NCBI RefSeq assembly: GCF_002554705.1
Contig: NZ_PDEP01000014.1
Location: 1-64,000, forward strand
Direction: 5' to 3'
DNA: 64,000 nt
From: Longimonas halophila
GTDB lineage: Bacteria > Bacteroidota > Rhodothermia > Rhodothermales > Salinibacteraceae
Shown here piece by piece: positions 35,695 to 44,595 of the stretch (its first letter is position 1; every line of letters starts with the position of its first letter). Position numbers and translations under genes: made by a program. The notes below the pieces were generated by a model. It had not been told where the DNA came from, made no database searches, and saw only the letters and a program-made list of their open reading frames with translations.

Positions 35695-37359
35695 CTATTC
35701 ACGCCCAGCGGCGTGATAGGCTGCCAGTTCTTCGGCGTTGCCCCAGAGCGAGAGCGCCTCACGATACACCGGGTCTGTTTCATTTAACGTAGGCCGGGCC
35801 GCCCGCAGTCCATACAGCTGGCGTGCCAGGTACGCTTTCAAGCGCAGTTGTATCTCATCTTCGCTACGCGCTTTCTCAGCTTCTGAAAACACGCCTTCTC
35901 CGGGCTCCACCTCCTCGTCGTTGGTCGTGTAGGAAACGCCCTGCTCTTTTGTGAAGTCCCAGAACGCGGTAACGAGCGAGTCGGGCGTGGCGAATTCATT
36001 CAAGAATGCCTGCGAGTCGTCGCCCCAGGTAGAGCGCATCTGCTGCTCATTACGCATGAACCAGTCACGCGTAAAGGCGAAGTCCATGTTGATGGCCGAA
36101 ACGAAGTTCGTGAGGCTGGTCGTGTCGGGCTGTACAACGACATCGGGCATAATGCCGCCCCCACCGAACACGGTGCGTCCGTGGGTGGTGTTGTACATGA
36201 GCGAATCGGGAATGCTCTCTTTGTACTCTTCCGGGTGGAACGTCGCATTCTGCTGATCTTCCATCATCCGCTCAACATACTGCTCCTGATCGCCCTGTTC
36301 ATACGGTGTCTGGATAAGGCGTCCCGCAGGTGTGTAGTAGCGCCCCACCGTCATCTGCAAGAGGCTGCCATCGTCCAGTTCAAACTGCTTCTGGATGAGC
36401 GCTTTTCCAAAGGTTCGCTGGCCCACAACGAGGGCGCGATCATGGTCTTGTAGCGCTCCTGACACAATCTCGCTGGCGGAAGCCGAACCTTGATTGACCA
36501 GCACAATAATGGGATTATCTTCGAGACTACCGCCTCCTTCGGACTGGAAGCGCGAGTTCATCGTGCGCTCGCGGCCTCGCGTTTCCACGATGGTCAGCCC
36601 CTCGTCGAGCATTTCGTCGGCAATATCAACCGCTGAGCGCATCACGCCTCCGGGATTTCCGCGCAGGTCCAAGATCAGCCGCTCCATGCCTTCGTCTTTC
36701 AGCACGCCCACCTCTTCCATGAACTCCTCGTGGGTGGTCATTGCGAAGCGGTCGATCTTAACGTAGCCGGTGCGGTCGTTTACCATGTACGATGTATTGA
36801 TAGATCGCATCGGGATCTCATCGCGCTCGATGGCAAACTCATACCGTTGATCGGCCAGTGGGCGATACACGGTAATATTAACGGTCGTGCCTACTTCGCC
36901 TTTCAAACGGTCCTGGATACCGTTGGTACCAATGCCCACCGCCGACTCGTCTTCGATCTCTACGATACGGTCGCCCCCCATAATGCCAAGGCGTTCGCTC
37001 GGTCCATCGGCAATGGGCGAGATGACGCGCGCGGTGTCTTCCACCATTTCGAACATTACCCCGATGCCGCCAAACGAGCCCCGGTAGGTGTCCTGGACAC
37101 CTTGCACCTCTTCAGCCGGAATATAGCTCGAGTGCGGATCAAGTGCCTCCAGCATGCCCTCGATTCCTTCTTCGGCTAAGTCTTGCGACTCAACCGGATC
37201 CACGTACTGTCGAGTGATGATTACAAACGAGCGCTCCAGCTTCTGAAGCTGCTCGTAGACGCTTTCGTCTGAGGTAAAGGAGTTAACCTGTACGCCGAGC
37301 ACAATACCCAGCAGAACCAGGCCAATTGCGGGGAGCACATAGTGTGTTATACGTCTCAT
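35695..37359 (-). CDS. C-terminal processing peptidase, S41 family
   Basis: 554 residues with an N-terminal signal anchor (about 8-25), a PDZ domain (YRGSFGGIGVMFEMVEDTARV near 95 through GDRIVEIEDES), and the S41 peptidase core: YVKIDRFAMTTHEEF, LILDLRGNPGGVM, and the catalytic Ser of VNQGSASASEIV with the Lys of GQRTFGKALIQK. Such proteases act in the periplasm and cleave C-termini of envelope proteins. The length is normal for Bacteroidota S41 proteases with a C-terminal helical extension. Confidence 0.92.
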   Translation of the reverse strand: MRRITHYVLPAIGLVLLGIVLGVQVNSFTSDESVYEQLQKLERSFVIITRQYVDPVESQDLAEEGIEGMLEALDPHSSYIPAEEVQGVQDTYRGSFGGIGVMFEMVEDTARVISPIADGPSERLGIMGGDRIVEIEDESAVGIGTNGIQDRLKGEVGTTVNITVYRPLADQRYEFAIERDEIPMRSINTSYMVNDRTGYVKIDRFAMTTHEEFMEEVGVLKDEGMERLILDLRGNPGGVMRSAVDIADEMLDEGLTIVETRGRERTMNSRFQSEGGGSLEDNPIIVLVNQGSASASEIVSGALQDHDRALVVGQRTFGKALIQKQFELDDGSLLQMTVGRYYTPAGRLIQTPYEQGDQEQYVERMMEDQQNATFHPEEYKESIPDSLMYNTTHGRTVFGGGGIMPDVVVQPDTTSLTNFVSAINMDFAFTRDWFMRNEQQMRSTWGDDSQAFLNEFATPDSLVTAFWDFTKEQGVSYTTNDEEVEPGEGVFSEAEKARSEDEIQLRLKAYLARQLYGLRAARPTLNETDPVYREALSLWGNAEELAAYHAAGRE

Positions 37360-37844
37360 AAAGGGGCGGCCTTACGGCATAAACGGAATCGATACGCGCT
37401 GTGCATACGTCCTTCGTTGAAGGGCTCCTGCCAAAGGAGCTTACTTAGAACCTGTTTTGATTTCTTAATTTGGGCTACGAGCGGCTCCGCTGGGCTGCAA
37501 CGAGTCCCCGATTTCGGCCCGTAGCCCCAGCTACGAACCTCTATCGTGGTCCTCGTTTCGCTCCAGCGGCGCTCGCTCTCGCCTTCAAACCAAAACCCAA
37601 ACAGGCTCTTACTGCCATCGCCTGAGCTAAGCCTGGGCGGCAGCAATTTACAGAAGCTGTATGCACGTTCATGTTGTAAGATGCACGCCCGTGGTTGTTG
37701 CGCTCCTGATGCAGTTTGTGCAAACGTGGACGACCCTGTTACGGTGTGCCTGAACCAAACAACCGGCTGTGGCGGTGCAATAGCTTCCCGCATACTCCTT
37801 CAATTTGCGGGGCACTTTCTTCCATCCAGCGACGGCTGCTTCCC
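37360..37844. other. 485-bp gene-free stretch containing a MITE
   Basis: The stretch between the protease start and the 192-residue hypothetical gene holds no credible gene. Its middle part is the MITE at 37448-37608. Outside it I see nothing distinctive. Confidence 0.5.
37448..37608. mobile_element. 161-bp MITE with GA(A/G)CCTGTTT terminal inverted repeats
   Basis: The left end GAACCTGTTTTGATTT and the complement of the right end GAGCCTGTTTGGGTTT match at 13 of 16 positions. A TTA triplet flanks both sides (37445-37447 and 37609-37611), as expected for a 3-bp target duplication. The inside is itself partly palindromic (GAGCGGCTCCGCTGG against a CCAGCGGCGCTCGCTC partner). There is no transposase gene. 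The end sequence and TNA-type duplication resemble IS5-family elements, which would supply transposase in trans. Confidence 0.6.
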
Positions 37845-38423
37845 ATGCCTAAGCATGTTTCGGATTATTACTACATTTTCGACGGACGCAGCGGGCGCCC
37901 GGTCATCGTAGACCGCTCCAGCGGCATTCGGGCACGCGAGGCCCCTTCCGATGTACAGCCCGGCTGCATGCCAGTCGCTGAACATGTGCTGCACCAACAG
38001 GGTCCAGTCCCCATTCGAGCATTTGCCTGCTGGTGTGCGCAGCAGACCTGGGCGCCTAACCCACCGCCGGAGACATGCCAGCCGCTGTGGCACGCCGCGC
38101 GAGGCGTAGCAACGGGAGCCCCGCTCCAAACACTTCGCGACGCACGCTCGCAGTCGAACGAAGCGGCTGTACTCGCTGCCGCTGTCGGCATGCCGCGCCG
38201 CCGTCCTCGTGCCGCGCAACTCCTGGCCGCGCGCAGTTGCACTGAACCCGATGTGCTGGCTGCCGCTCACGATGCGATGCATATGAGCACACGCTGGGCC
38301 GAGTTTACCCATGACGCCTCCGATGCGGCCATCTGTGCCATGCACAAGCGGCATCTCAACGCGCTCCTCGATGCCCTCAACGGCACTGCCCCATTCCAGC
38401 AGCCCGCATTTTTGCACGCATAG
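37845..38423 (+). CDS. Hypothetical protein, possibly zinc-free cysteine-rich
   Basis: 192 residues from MPKHVSDYYYIFDGRSGRPVIVD. A short N-terminal beta region is followed by a helical, alanine-rich C-terminal part (NEAAVLAAAVGMP, AAQLLAARSCTEPDVLAAAHDAM, AAICAMHKRHLNALLDALNG). No signal peptide or known motif is seen. It ends 49 bp before the DUF2520 gene and may form a unit with it. Confidence 0.45.
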   Translation: MPKHVSDYYYIFDGRSGRPVIVDRSSGIRAREAPSDVQPGCMPVAEHVLHQQGPVPIRAFACWCAQQTWAPNPPPETCQPLWHAARGVATGAPLQTLRDARSQSNEAAVLAAAVGMPRRRPRAAQLLAARSCTEPDVLAAAHDAMHMSTRWAEFTHDASDAAICAMHKRHLNALLDALNGTAPFQQPAFLHA

Positions 38424-38472
38424 CGCCATCTTGCATGCGTCGCTCATCTTCTCCCGTAGGCTCCTTGCTGTC

Positions 38473-39426
38473 ATGTCGACTCTTGTTCGCAAGCCCACTG
38501 CCATTGTCGGCGCCGGCGCAGTCGGAACCGCCTTTGCTCGCGCGCTGGCTGCACACCGTATTCCCCTTACCGCCATTGTAAGTCGCACACAGGCGGATGC
38601 CAAGGCCCTTGCCGACCGCGTACAAGCGCCTCAGGCCAGCACAGATGTTGCTGATGTGCCCGCTCGCACCACGCGGGTGCTCTTCTGTGTCCCCGATGAC
38701 GCGCTCTCCAGCGTCGCCCACACGCTTGCCGAGACGCCCCATCGCACTGCGCCGTGGATTGCCTTTCATCCCTCAGGAGCGCACCCAGCGGAGGTGCTTG
38801 CGCCTTTGCGTGCCTGCGGAGCCCGGTTGCTAAGCGCACATCCGCTGCAAACGATCCCCCCTGGCACACCGCCGTCTGCATTTCAAGGGATTCAAATGAC
38901 TATCGAAGGGGATGCTGAAGCGCTAACCTACGGCGAGGCGCTGGCCCGCTTGCTTGGCGCCCTCCCGCAGCGTCTTGCTTCCGCTGACAAGCCGCTGTAT
39001 CACCTGGCTGCGGTGCTCGCTTCGAACGGACTCGTGGCTCTGCTCACTACGGCACAGCACGTATGGCAGGCTGCAGGGCTTGACCCTGATGATGCATTTG
39101 CTGCGCTCGCGCCCCTGATCGACACCACCTGGGCCAACGTGCAACGCAATGGCCCTGCTGCACTCACTGGCCCCGCCGCCCGGGGCGACGATGCCACGAT
39201 CGATACACACCTTCGAGCCCTGCGCCAAACCTGCACGTCCGAATCCCTTTCTCCGCTTCTGGACGATGCATCGGCCGAGGCGCTGTACGCTGCGCTCACT
39301 GAGACCATGCTGCGTATCCAACAGAGCCAAGACCGCCTTTCAGATGACGCTGCTGCACGCGTTCGAGCCCGTCTGCGCTCGGCACGCACACCAGATCTCT
39401 CTGGGAACGATACCGCCTCCACTTGA
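38473..39426 (+). CDS. DUF2520 Rossmann-fold protein
   Basis: 317 residues from MSTLVRKPTAIVGAGAVGTAFARALAAH. The N-terminal Rossmann fold has GAGAVGTAFA (dinucleotide binding). VLFCVPDDALSSVAHTLAE and HPSGAHPAEVLAPL follow, then the helical C-terminal DUF2520 domain (LYHLAAVLASNGLVALLTTAQHVWQAAGL). Relatives look like ketopantoate reductase or F420-dependent NADP reductase, but their substrate is not known. The Met at 38473 fits the fold start. Confidence 0.85.
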   Translation: MSTLVRKPTAIVGAGAVGTAFARALAAHRIPLTAIVSRTQADAKALADRVQAPQASTDVADVPARTTRVLFCVPDDALSSVAHTLAETPHRTAPWIAFHPSGAHPAEVLAPLRACGARLLSAHPLQTIPPGTPPSAFQGIQMTIEGDAEALTYGEALARLLGALPQRLASADKPLYHLAAVLASNGLVALLTTAQHVWQAAGLDPDDAFAALAPLIDTTWANVQRNGPAALTGPAARGDDATIDTHLRALRQTCTSESLSPLLDDASAEALYAALTETMLRIQQSQDRLSDDAAARVRARLRSARTPDLSGNDTAST

Positions 39427-39697
39427 CATCGTGCAGATCGCTTCCGATACTTGACAATGGATGTGCGGCCTCCCCATGCCCGCTGGTCCTTCCCACCAAC
39501 GCCCTGCCCGCCACACTTGCGGATCTCTTCTCCGCTGTGCGCATTGGCACAAGCTGACACAAGGTCGGGGCCTGCAATCTGGGCACTCTTTTTGCGTGCC
39601 TCCTTTGTTTTGCATCCAAAATACAGCATGCGCCCCACGCGCTGCCGTTGGCCCCGATGTGGCCTTTCGTGTTTGTAGCACAACCCCAATACGTTAT

Positions 39698-40264
39698 ATG
39701 AATACTGCCGCGCGCACGCCCCGCGAGCGCATTCAGCAAAAGTCTCTTTTGCATTCCGCTGTCCATACTGAGGCTGCCCTTACGACCCCCACCGACCCGA
39801 CCACTGCGCTCTCAGCACTCCGGCAGATTCTTGCAGGACCTAACTCTGGCGCCGCGTTTCAGTCGGTCGTGATCGCAACGGTACGCATTGTGGAGCGCGC
39901 CATGTGCCGCGAACACTGCGTAGCGCAAGCCGCGCTCTCGCTTGGTCAGCAGGAGAAGCTAAGCGGCATGGTCGAAACTATTGAGGAAGCCGCGCTACTG
40001 CTGCGCGATCAGCTCAGTGCGCAAGGCAATAGCCTGACGCACCTCTGCGGCGAGCGGCCCGCTCGTTCAAACGAGGCCGAGCCCTGGCCCGACGCGCTCT
40101 TTAGCGCCGTGCAGGTACTCGACGAAAGCGTCAGTCAGCTGGTGTCGCTCTCAAATGCCCAGCCCAAGGGCAGCTCCTCGCGGGCGCTTAGCGACTGCAC
40201 CGCGCAGCTGCTGCGCAGCCATCACAACACGCTGCTGCTGGAAGCCGAAGAATGGATGGCATAA
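39698..40264 (+). CDS. Hypothetical helical protein
   Basis: 188 residues from MNTAARTPRERIQQKSLLH. Predominantly alpha-helical, with MVETIEEAALLLRDQLSAQ and LSDCTAQLLRSHHNTLLLEAEEWM. Four cysteines are scattered. No known domain is recognised. It precedes lysS by about 125 bp on the same strand. Confidence 0.5.
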   Translation: MNTAARTPRERIQQKSLLHSAVHTEAALTTPTDPTTALSALRQILAGPNSGAAFQSVVIATVRIVERAMCREHCVAQAALSLGQQEKLSGMVETIEEAALLLRDQLSAQGNSLTHLCGERPARSNEAEPWPDALFSAVQVLDESVSQLVSLSNAQPKGSSSRALSDCTAQLLRSHHNTLLLEAEEWMA

Positions 40265-40390
40265 CGAACGACGCCCCGCACATCCCGTTGTACCCGACCG
40301 TACCCAGCGCCTCCGTGCCCCGGAGGCGTTGCTGTTTTTGTCTGTCCGACGTTTTCACGTGTAGTCTTCCCCGTTTCCTCTGTGCCCGCC

Positions 40391-41953
40391 ATGGATTCCT
40401 CCACCTCCAATGCCACCCCACGCTCCGAACGTGAACGCACCGACCACGAGCGCTCTGAGCAAGAGCAGCGTCGCCGCGATGAACGCAAGGCGCTCGAAGA
40501 GCGTGGCATCGACCCGTACCCCTACGAGTGGCCCACCAATGCCCACGCGGCTGAACTCGTCGATACGTTCGACGACGACACGCACGACCCGGAAGAGGGC
40601 GAGCGGCTGGAGGCGTCGATTGCCGGACGCATCACCAACATTCGCGTGATGGGAGGCTCGGCGTTTTTCGATGTGCAGGACGAATCGGGCACCATCCAGG
40701 CGTACATTCGCAAGAACGAGGTCGGCGAGGACTTCTACAACGAGGTCTTTACCGAACTCCTCGACATCGGTGATATCGTGGGCCTGCAGGGCTACGTCTT
40801 TCGCACCCACATGGGCGAGGTCACGCTGCGCGTGCAGGAGATTAAACTGCTCTCGAAGGCGCTGCGTCCGCTTCCTGTCGTTAAGGAAACCGACGAAGGC
40901 GAGACCTACAACGAAGTCACCGACAAGGGCTTTCGCTACCGCCAGCGCTATGTAGACCTGACGGTCAACCCCGACGTGCGCAATGTCTTTCGACAGCGCG
41001 CCACGCTCATCCGCACCGTTCGCAATTTTCTGGATACGCAGGGCTACCTCGAAGTGGAAACGCCCGTGCTGCAACCGGTGTACGGCGGCGCCACCGCGCG
41101 CCCCTTCACCACGCACCACAATGCGCTCGACATGGAGCTCTATCTACGCATCGCGGATGAGCTCTATCTGAAGCGGCTCCTGGTTGGTGGATTCGAAGGC
41201 GTCTACGAGATCAGCAAGGACTTCCGGAACGAGGGGCTGAGTCGCTTCCACAACCCCGAGTTCACCATGATGGAGCTCTACGTGGCGTACAAAGATTATC
41301 GTTGGATGATGGACTTCACCGAGCAGCTGGTGGAGGCCGTGACGCTGGCGCTGCACGACAGCACCGACGTTACCATCGGCGAGCATACCGTCTCGTTCGA
41401 GCGCCCGTGGAACCGCGTTACGTTTCTCGGCGCCATCGAAGATGAAACCGGATACGACCTGCACGGCGCCACTCACAAGGAGCTGCTGGAGGTCACGGAG
41501 GCGCTCGACATTGACGTGGACCCGGACCTGGGCGCGGGTAAGCTCTACGACAAAATCTTCGGTGCCGCGGTCGAGCCTACGCTCATCGAACCCACGTTCG
41601 TGATGGACCACCCGATTGAGCTGAGTCCGCTCGCGAAGAAGCATCGCGAAACCGACGGACTCGTGGAGCGCTTTGAGGGGTTTGTGGCCGGACGCGAAAT
41701 CTGCAATGCCTTCAGCGAACTGAACGACCCCGAGGACCAGCGCGAGCGCTTCGAAGAGCAGGTGCGCCTCCTTGACGCGGGCGACGACGAGGCCACGCCC
41801 GTTGACGAGGATTACCTGCGTGCCCTTGAATACGGCATGCCGCCCGCTGCCGGACTCGGCATTGGCATCGACCGCCTCACCATGATGATGACCAATCAGG
41901 ACTCCATCCGCGACGTCATCCTCTTTCCCCTGATGCGCCCCGAACGCCAGTAA
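40391..41953 (+). CDS. lysS: Lysyl-tRNA synthetase, class II
   Basis: 520 residues. A charged N-terminal stretch (SERERTDHERSEQEQ) precedes the OB-fold anticodon domain (SIAGRITNIRVMGGSAFFDVQDESG). Class II motifs: motif 1 (FLDTQGYLEVETPVLQP), motif 2 (FRNEGLSRFHNPEFTMMELYVAY) and motif 3 (GLGIGIDRLTMMMTNQDSIRDVILFP). Two further residues upstream to 40382 are possible. An 80-base-class terminator follows at 42055. Confidence 0.97.
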   Translation: MDSSTSNATPRSERERTDHERSEQEQRRRDERKALEERGIDPYPYEWPTNAHAAELVDTFDDDTHDPEEGERLEASIAGRITNIRVMGGSAFFDVQDESGTIQAYIRKNEVGEDFYNEVFTELLDIGDIVGLQGYVFRTHMGEVTLRVQEIKLLSKALRPLPVVKETDEGETYNEVTDKGFRYRQRYVDLTVNPDVRNVFRQRATLIRTVRNFLDTQGYLEVETPVLQPVYGGATARPFTTHHNALDMELYLRIADELYLKRLLVGGFEGVYEISKDFRNEGLSRFHNPEFTMMELYVAYKDYRWMMDFTEQLVEAVTLALHDSTDVTIGEHTVSFERPWNRVTFLGAIEDETGYDLHGATHKELLEVTEALDIDVDPDLGAGKLYDKIFGAAVEPTLIEPTFVMDHPIELSPLAKKHRETDGLVERFEGFVAGREICNAFSELNDPEDQRERFEEQVRLLDAGDDEATPVDEDYLRALEYGMPPAAGLGIGIDRLTMMMTNQDSIRDVILFPLMRPERQ

Positions 41954-42054
41954 GGACGTCCTCTTGAGAGGCGCCCTGATACCGACCACCGGCGGTAGAG
42001 AACGGTTCACACCGACGTTGTCAACCTTCTCATTCCCGCCGACGATACACACCT

Positions 42055-42090
42055 GAGGTCCAACGGTCCGCCGTTGGACCTCGTTTTTTT
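42055..42090 (+). terminator. Terminator after lysS
   Basis: A perfect 12-bp stem (GAGGTCCAACGG at 42055-42066 with its complement at 42071-42082), a 4-nt loop, then a run of seven T. Very strong. Confidence 0.95.
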
Positions 42091-42174
42091 GCTACCGCGC
42101 AACGTTGCTGCAAGGAATTGCAGACGGTCGCTGCCCCAGAAACCTGGGGCGCCGTCGGTCATGTCAAAGATCCT

Positions 42175-43512
42175 ATGGCTTACAGATCCCACAAGCACGA
42201 CATCAACGTTGAGGACCGCGCCGGGTACCTTGAACTGCTGCGCACGAACGTCAACTACCGGCGGCTCTGGTTCGGAAGCAGCCTCTCGCTCCTGGGCGAT
42301 TGGTTCAATCTGATTGCGCTCTACACCCTTGTCTCTACGCTCACCGGCTCACCACTCGCCATTGGCGTGATTTTTCTGGCGAAGATGCTGCCGTGGGCCC
42401 TGGCCGCACCGGTTGCCGGGCTCATCGTAGACCGCTACAACCGTCGCCGCCTCATGATCGGGGCCGATCTCATCCGGTCGGTGATTGTGCTGGGCTTTCT
42501 GTTGATTCACGAGGCTGCGCATGTGCCGCTTATCTACGTGCTCATTGCAGCGCAGGTCGTCGTCGGGTCAGTCTACGTGCCGGCGAAGAGCGCCTCCATC
42601 CCCAACATTACATCACCGCGTGAGCTGCTGACGGCGAATGCCCTCTCCTCGGCCACCTGGTCCACCATGCTGGCAGTGGGCGCTGCGCTGGGGGGATTCG
42701 TAGTGGAGTTCGCCGGTATCGAGGCGGTGTTCATCCTCGACTGCCTGACCTATCTGTGGTCGGCCTGGTTTGTGTACCGCACCGTCATTCCTCAGAACAC
42801 CGAAGACGCCGACGATCCGCTGCTGCGCACCGCCGCACGCAAGATCTGGGACGGCTGGGCGCACTTGCGATCGCACCCTCGGGTGGCGCGCATTGCTACA
42901 GCCAAAGCCACCTGGGCACTGGCCGGGGGCGGACTCGTCTACATGCTCACGCTCATTGGCGAGCAGGTGTCGCCGGGGGCCATCGCGGCGGGCATTGGCG
43001 TGCTGTTTATGGCGCGCGGCATTGGCACCGGCATTGGGCCGATTATTGCACGCGGGCTCTTCACCAACCAATCGAACTGGCCCGTCGTGCTGGGCAGCGC
43101 CATTGCGGTGAGCGGCGTGGCCTATTTTGCAGTGGGGCTGGTGCCATGGGCCCCCGAAGGGCTCGCCCTGTTTACGGTCATTGCGCTGGTGATTATGGCG
43201 CACGCCTCCAGTGGCGGCAACTGGGTGCTGGCTACGGTGCTCTTGCAGAAGCGCACCGACGACGCCTATCGCGGACGCGTCTTTGCCACCGAGTGGCTCC
43301 TGGTGATGATTGCCGAAAGCCTCTCTATCGGCATCGCCAGCGTGATCCTGGAACTGGGCTGGCTCGACTTGGCAGGTGCCGTGCGGGTCTTTGCTGGCGC
43401 ACAGGTTGCTTTTGGACTGATCTGGCTCCTTGTCGTCGTGCCCAAAGAGTGGCGGTCCGACGCTGAAGAGCAGCAGGCCAATAGGATGGCAACACCCCAC
43501 GAAGACACGTAG
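42175..43512 (+). CDS. MFS transporter, MFS_3 / EntS-like
   Basis: 445 residues from MAYRSHKHDINVEDRAG. About 12 hydrophobic segments. Family features: NVNYRRLWFGSSLSLLGDWFNLIAL at the start of helix 1, VAGLIVDRYNRRRLMIGADLIRS (loop-2 motif near 85), and PAKSASIPNITSPRELLTANAL after helix 5. This is the type of MFS to which EntS-like exporters belong. The substrate is not known. It is the gene between the lysS terminator and the TPP riboswitch. Confidence 0.85.
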   Translation: MAYRSHKHDINVEDRAGYLELLRTNVNYRRLWFGSSLSLLGDWFNLIALYTLVSTLTGSPLAIGVIFLAKMLPWALAAPVAGLIVDRYNRRRLMIGADLIRSVIVLGFLLIHEAAHVPLIYVLIAAQVVVGSVYVPAKSASIPNITSPRELLTANALSSATWSTMLAVGAALGGFVVEFAGIEAVFILDCLTYLWSAWFVYRTVIPQNTEDADDPLLRTAARKIWDGWAHLRSHPRVARIATAKATWALAGGGLVYMLTLIGEQVSPGAIAAGIGVLFMARGIGTGIGPIIARGLFTNQSNWPVVLGSAIAVSGVAYFAVGLVPWAPEGLALFTVIALVIMAHASSGGNWVLATVLLQKRTDDAYRGRVFATEWLLVMIAESLSIGIASVILELGWLDLAGAVRVFAGAQVAFGLIWLLVVVPKEWRSDAEEQQANRMATPHEDT

Positions 43513-43625
43513 AATCGTTGCGGTTGCATGGGCGCTGTGGTACGTTAGGCATTGTTTAGGAGATGCATCTGTCTGTCGTGCAACGGATGGACCGTCGCAT
43601 CCCCCAAATTCATCTTTTCGATCGC

Positions 43626-43718
43626 GAAGCTGGGGGTGCCCCCGCGCAGGAATGTGCCTGGGGCTGAGAGATACACCCTTCGAACCTGATCCGGCTCATA
43701 CCGGCGAAGGAAAGCTTC
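43626..43718 (+). ncRNA. TPP (THI-element) riboswitch
   Basis: The conserved core is present in order: GGGGTGCCC near 43633, GGGCTGAGAGATACACCC near 43661-43678, GAACCTGATCCGGCTCATACCGGCG (given here in parts: GAACCTGATC at about 43682-43691 and ATACCGGCG at about 43698-43706) and AAGGAAAGC. A closing P1 stem pairs GAAGCT (43626-43631) with AGCTTC (43713-43718). It lies 73 bp upstream of an SDR gene, the only gene it can control. Downstream GGGGC/GCCCC-type sequences could form the expression platform. Confidence 0.93.
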
Positions 43719-43790
43719 CCGCTGTTCCCCGTGTAAGTTTGCCTTAGGGGCACCGCTGGCTTCGCATTTCTTCCAGCAATCCCCCTGCTT

Positions 43791-44561
43791 ATGTCTGCTC
43801 CTCCTCTCTCTGACCAGGTCGTGCTCATTACCGGTGCCAGTCGCGGACTCGGTGCCGCCCTGGCCCGTGCGTTCGGACGCGAAGGCGCCCGCGTGGTCGT
43901 GAATTACTATCAGAGCACAGACGCCGCCCACGAGGTGGCCGCCTCAATTGGCGACCGCGCGCTTCCCTATCAGGCCGACGTGCGCAATCGCGAGGCCGTG
44001 CAGTCCATGGTCGACGCCGCCGCCGATCACTTTGGCGCGCCCGTAACCACCGTCATTAGCAATGCGCTGATCGACTTTCAGTTTGATGCCGAGGCGCGCG
44101 CCACTGCCGACACGGTGTCGTGGAGCAACTATCAGACGCAGCTCGAAGGCAGCGTGCAAGCCGCGCTGCATCTGGTACAGGCGTGCCGCCCGGCCATGAA
44201 AGAGGCTGGATTCGGGCGCTTCGTGGCAATTGGCTCTAATCTGGTGCAGAACCCCGTCGTGCCGTATCACGACTACACCACGAGCAAGGCCGCGCTGCTC
44301 GGCTTTCTGCGCAACATGGCGCAGGAACTCGGGCCCGAAGGCATCACCGTAAACATGGTTTCGGGCGGACTCCTCGACCGCACCGACGCCAGCGACGCCA
44401 CCTCTGACGAGGTGTTCGACCTCATACGCAATTCCACGCCGCTGCGCTCGGTGACCACGCCGGAAGAAATGGCCGATGCGGTGCTCTTTTTTGCCTCGCC
44501 GTGGGCGCGTGCCATCACCGGCCAGAACCTGATTGTGGACGGCGGCCTCGTCATGCAATAG
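43791..44561 (+). CDS. Short-chain dehydrogenase under TPP riboswitch control
   Basis: 256 residues, classical SDR. The NAD(P) motif is TGASRGLGAALARAFG (15-30). Catalytic residues are Ser in VAIGSNLVQ, Tyr-x-x-x-Lys in HDYTTSKAALLGF, and Asn in the NAxxx region (SNALIDF). It looks like FabG (3-oxoacyl-ACP reductase) by sequence. The riboswitch in front ties it to thiamine. A TPP-regulated oxidoreductase called OarX has, as I recall, been described in comparative thiamine genomics, and this could be its equivalent. The start has no Shine-Dalgarno sequence. Confidence 0.85.
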   Translation: MSAPPLSDQVVLITGASRGLGAALARAFGREGARVVVNYYQSTDAAHEVAASIGDRALPYQADVRNREAVQSMVDAAADHFGAPVTTVISNALIDFQFDAEARATADTVSWSNYQTQLEGSVQAALHLVQACRPAMKEAGFGRFVAIGSNLVQNPVVPYHDYTTSKAALLGFLRNMAQELGPEGITVNMVSGGLLDRTDASDATSDEVFDLIRNSTPLRSVTTPEEMADAVLFFASPWARAITGQNLIVDGGLVMQ

Positions 44562-44595
44562 CTTTATGTTACGGGCGGATGTACGGCCTTTTGCC

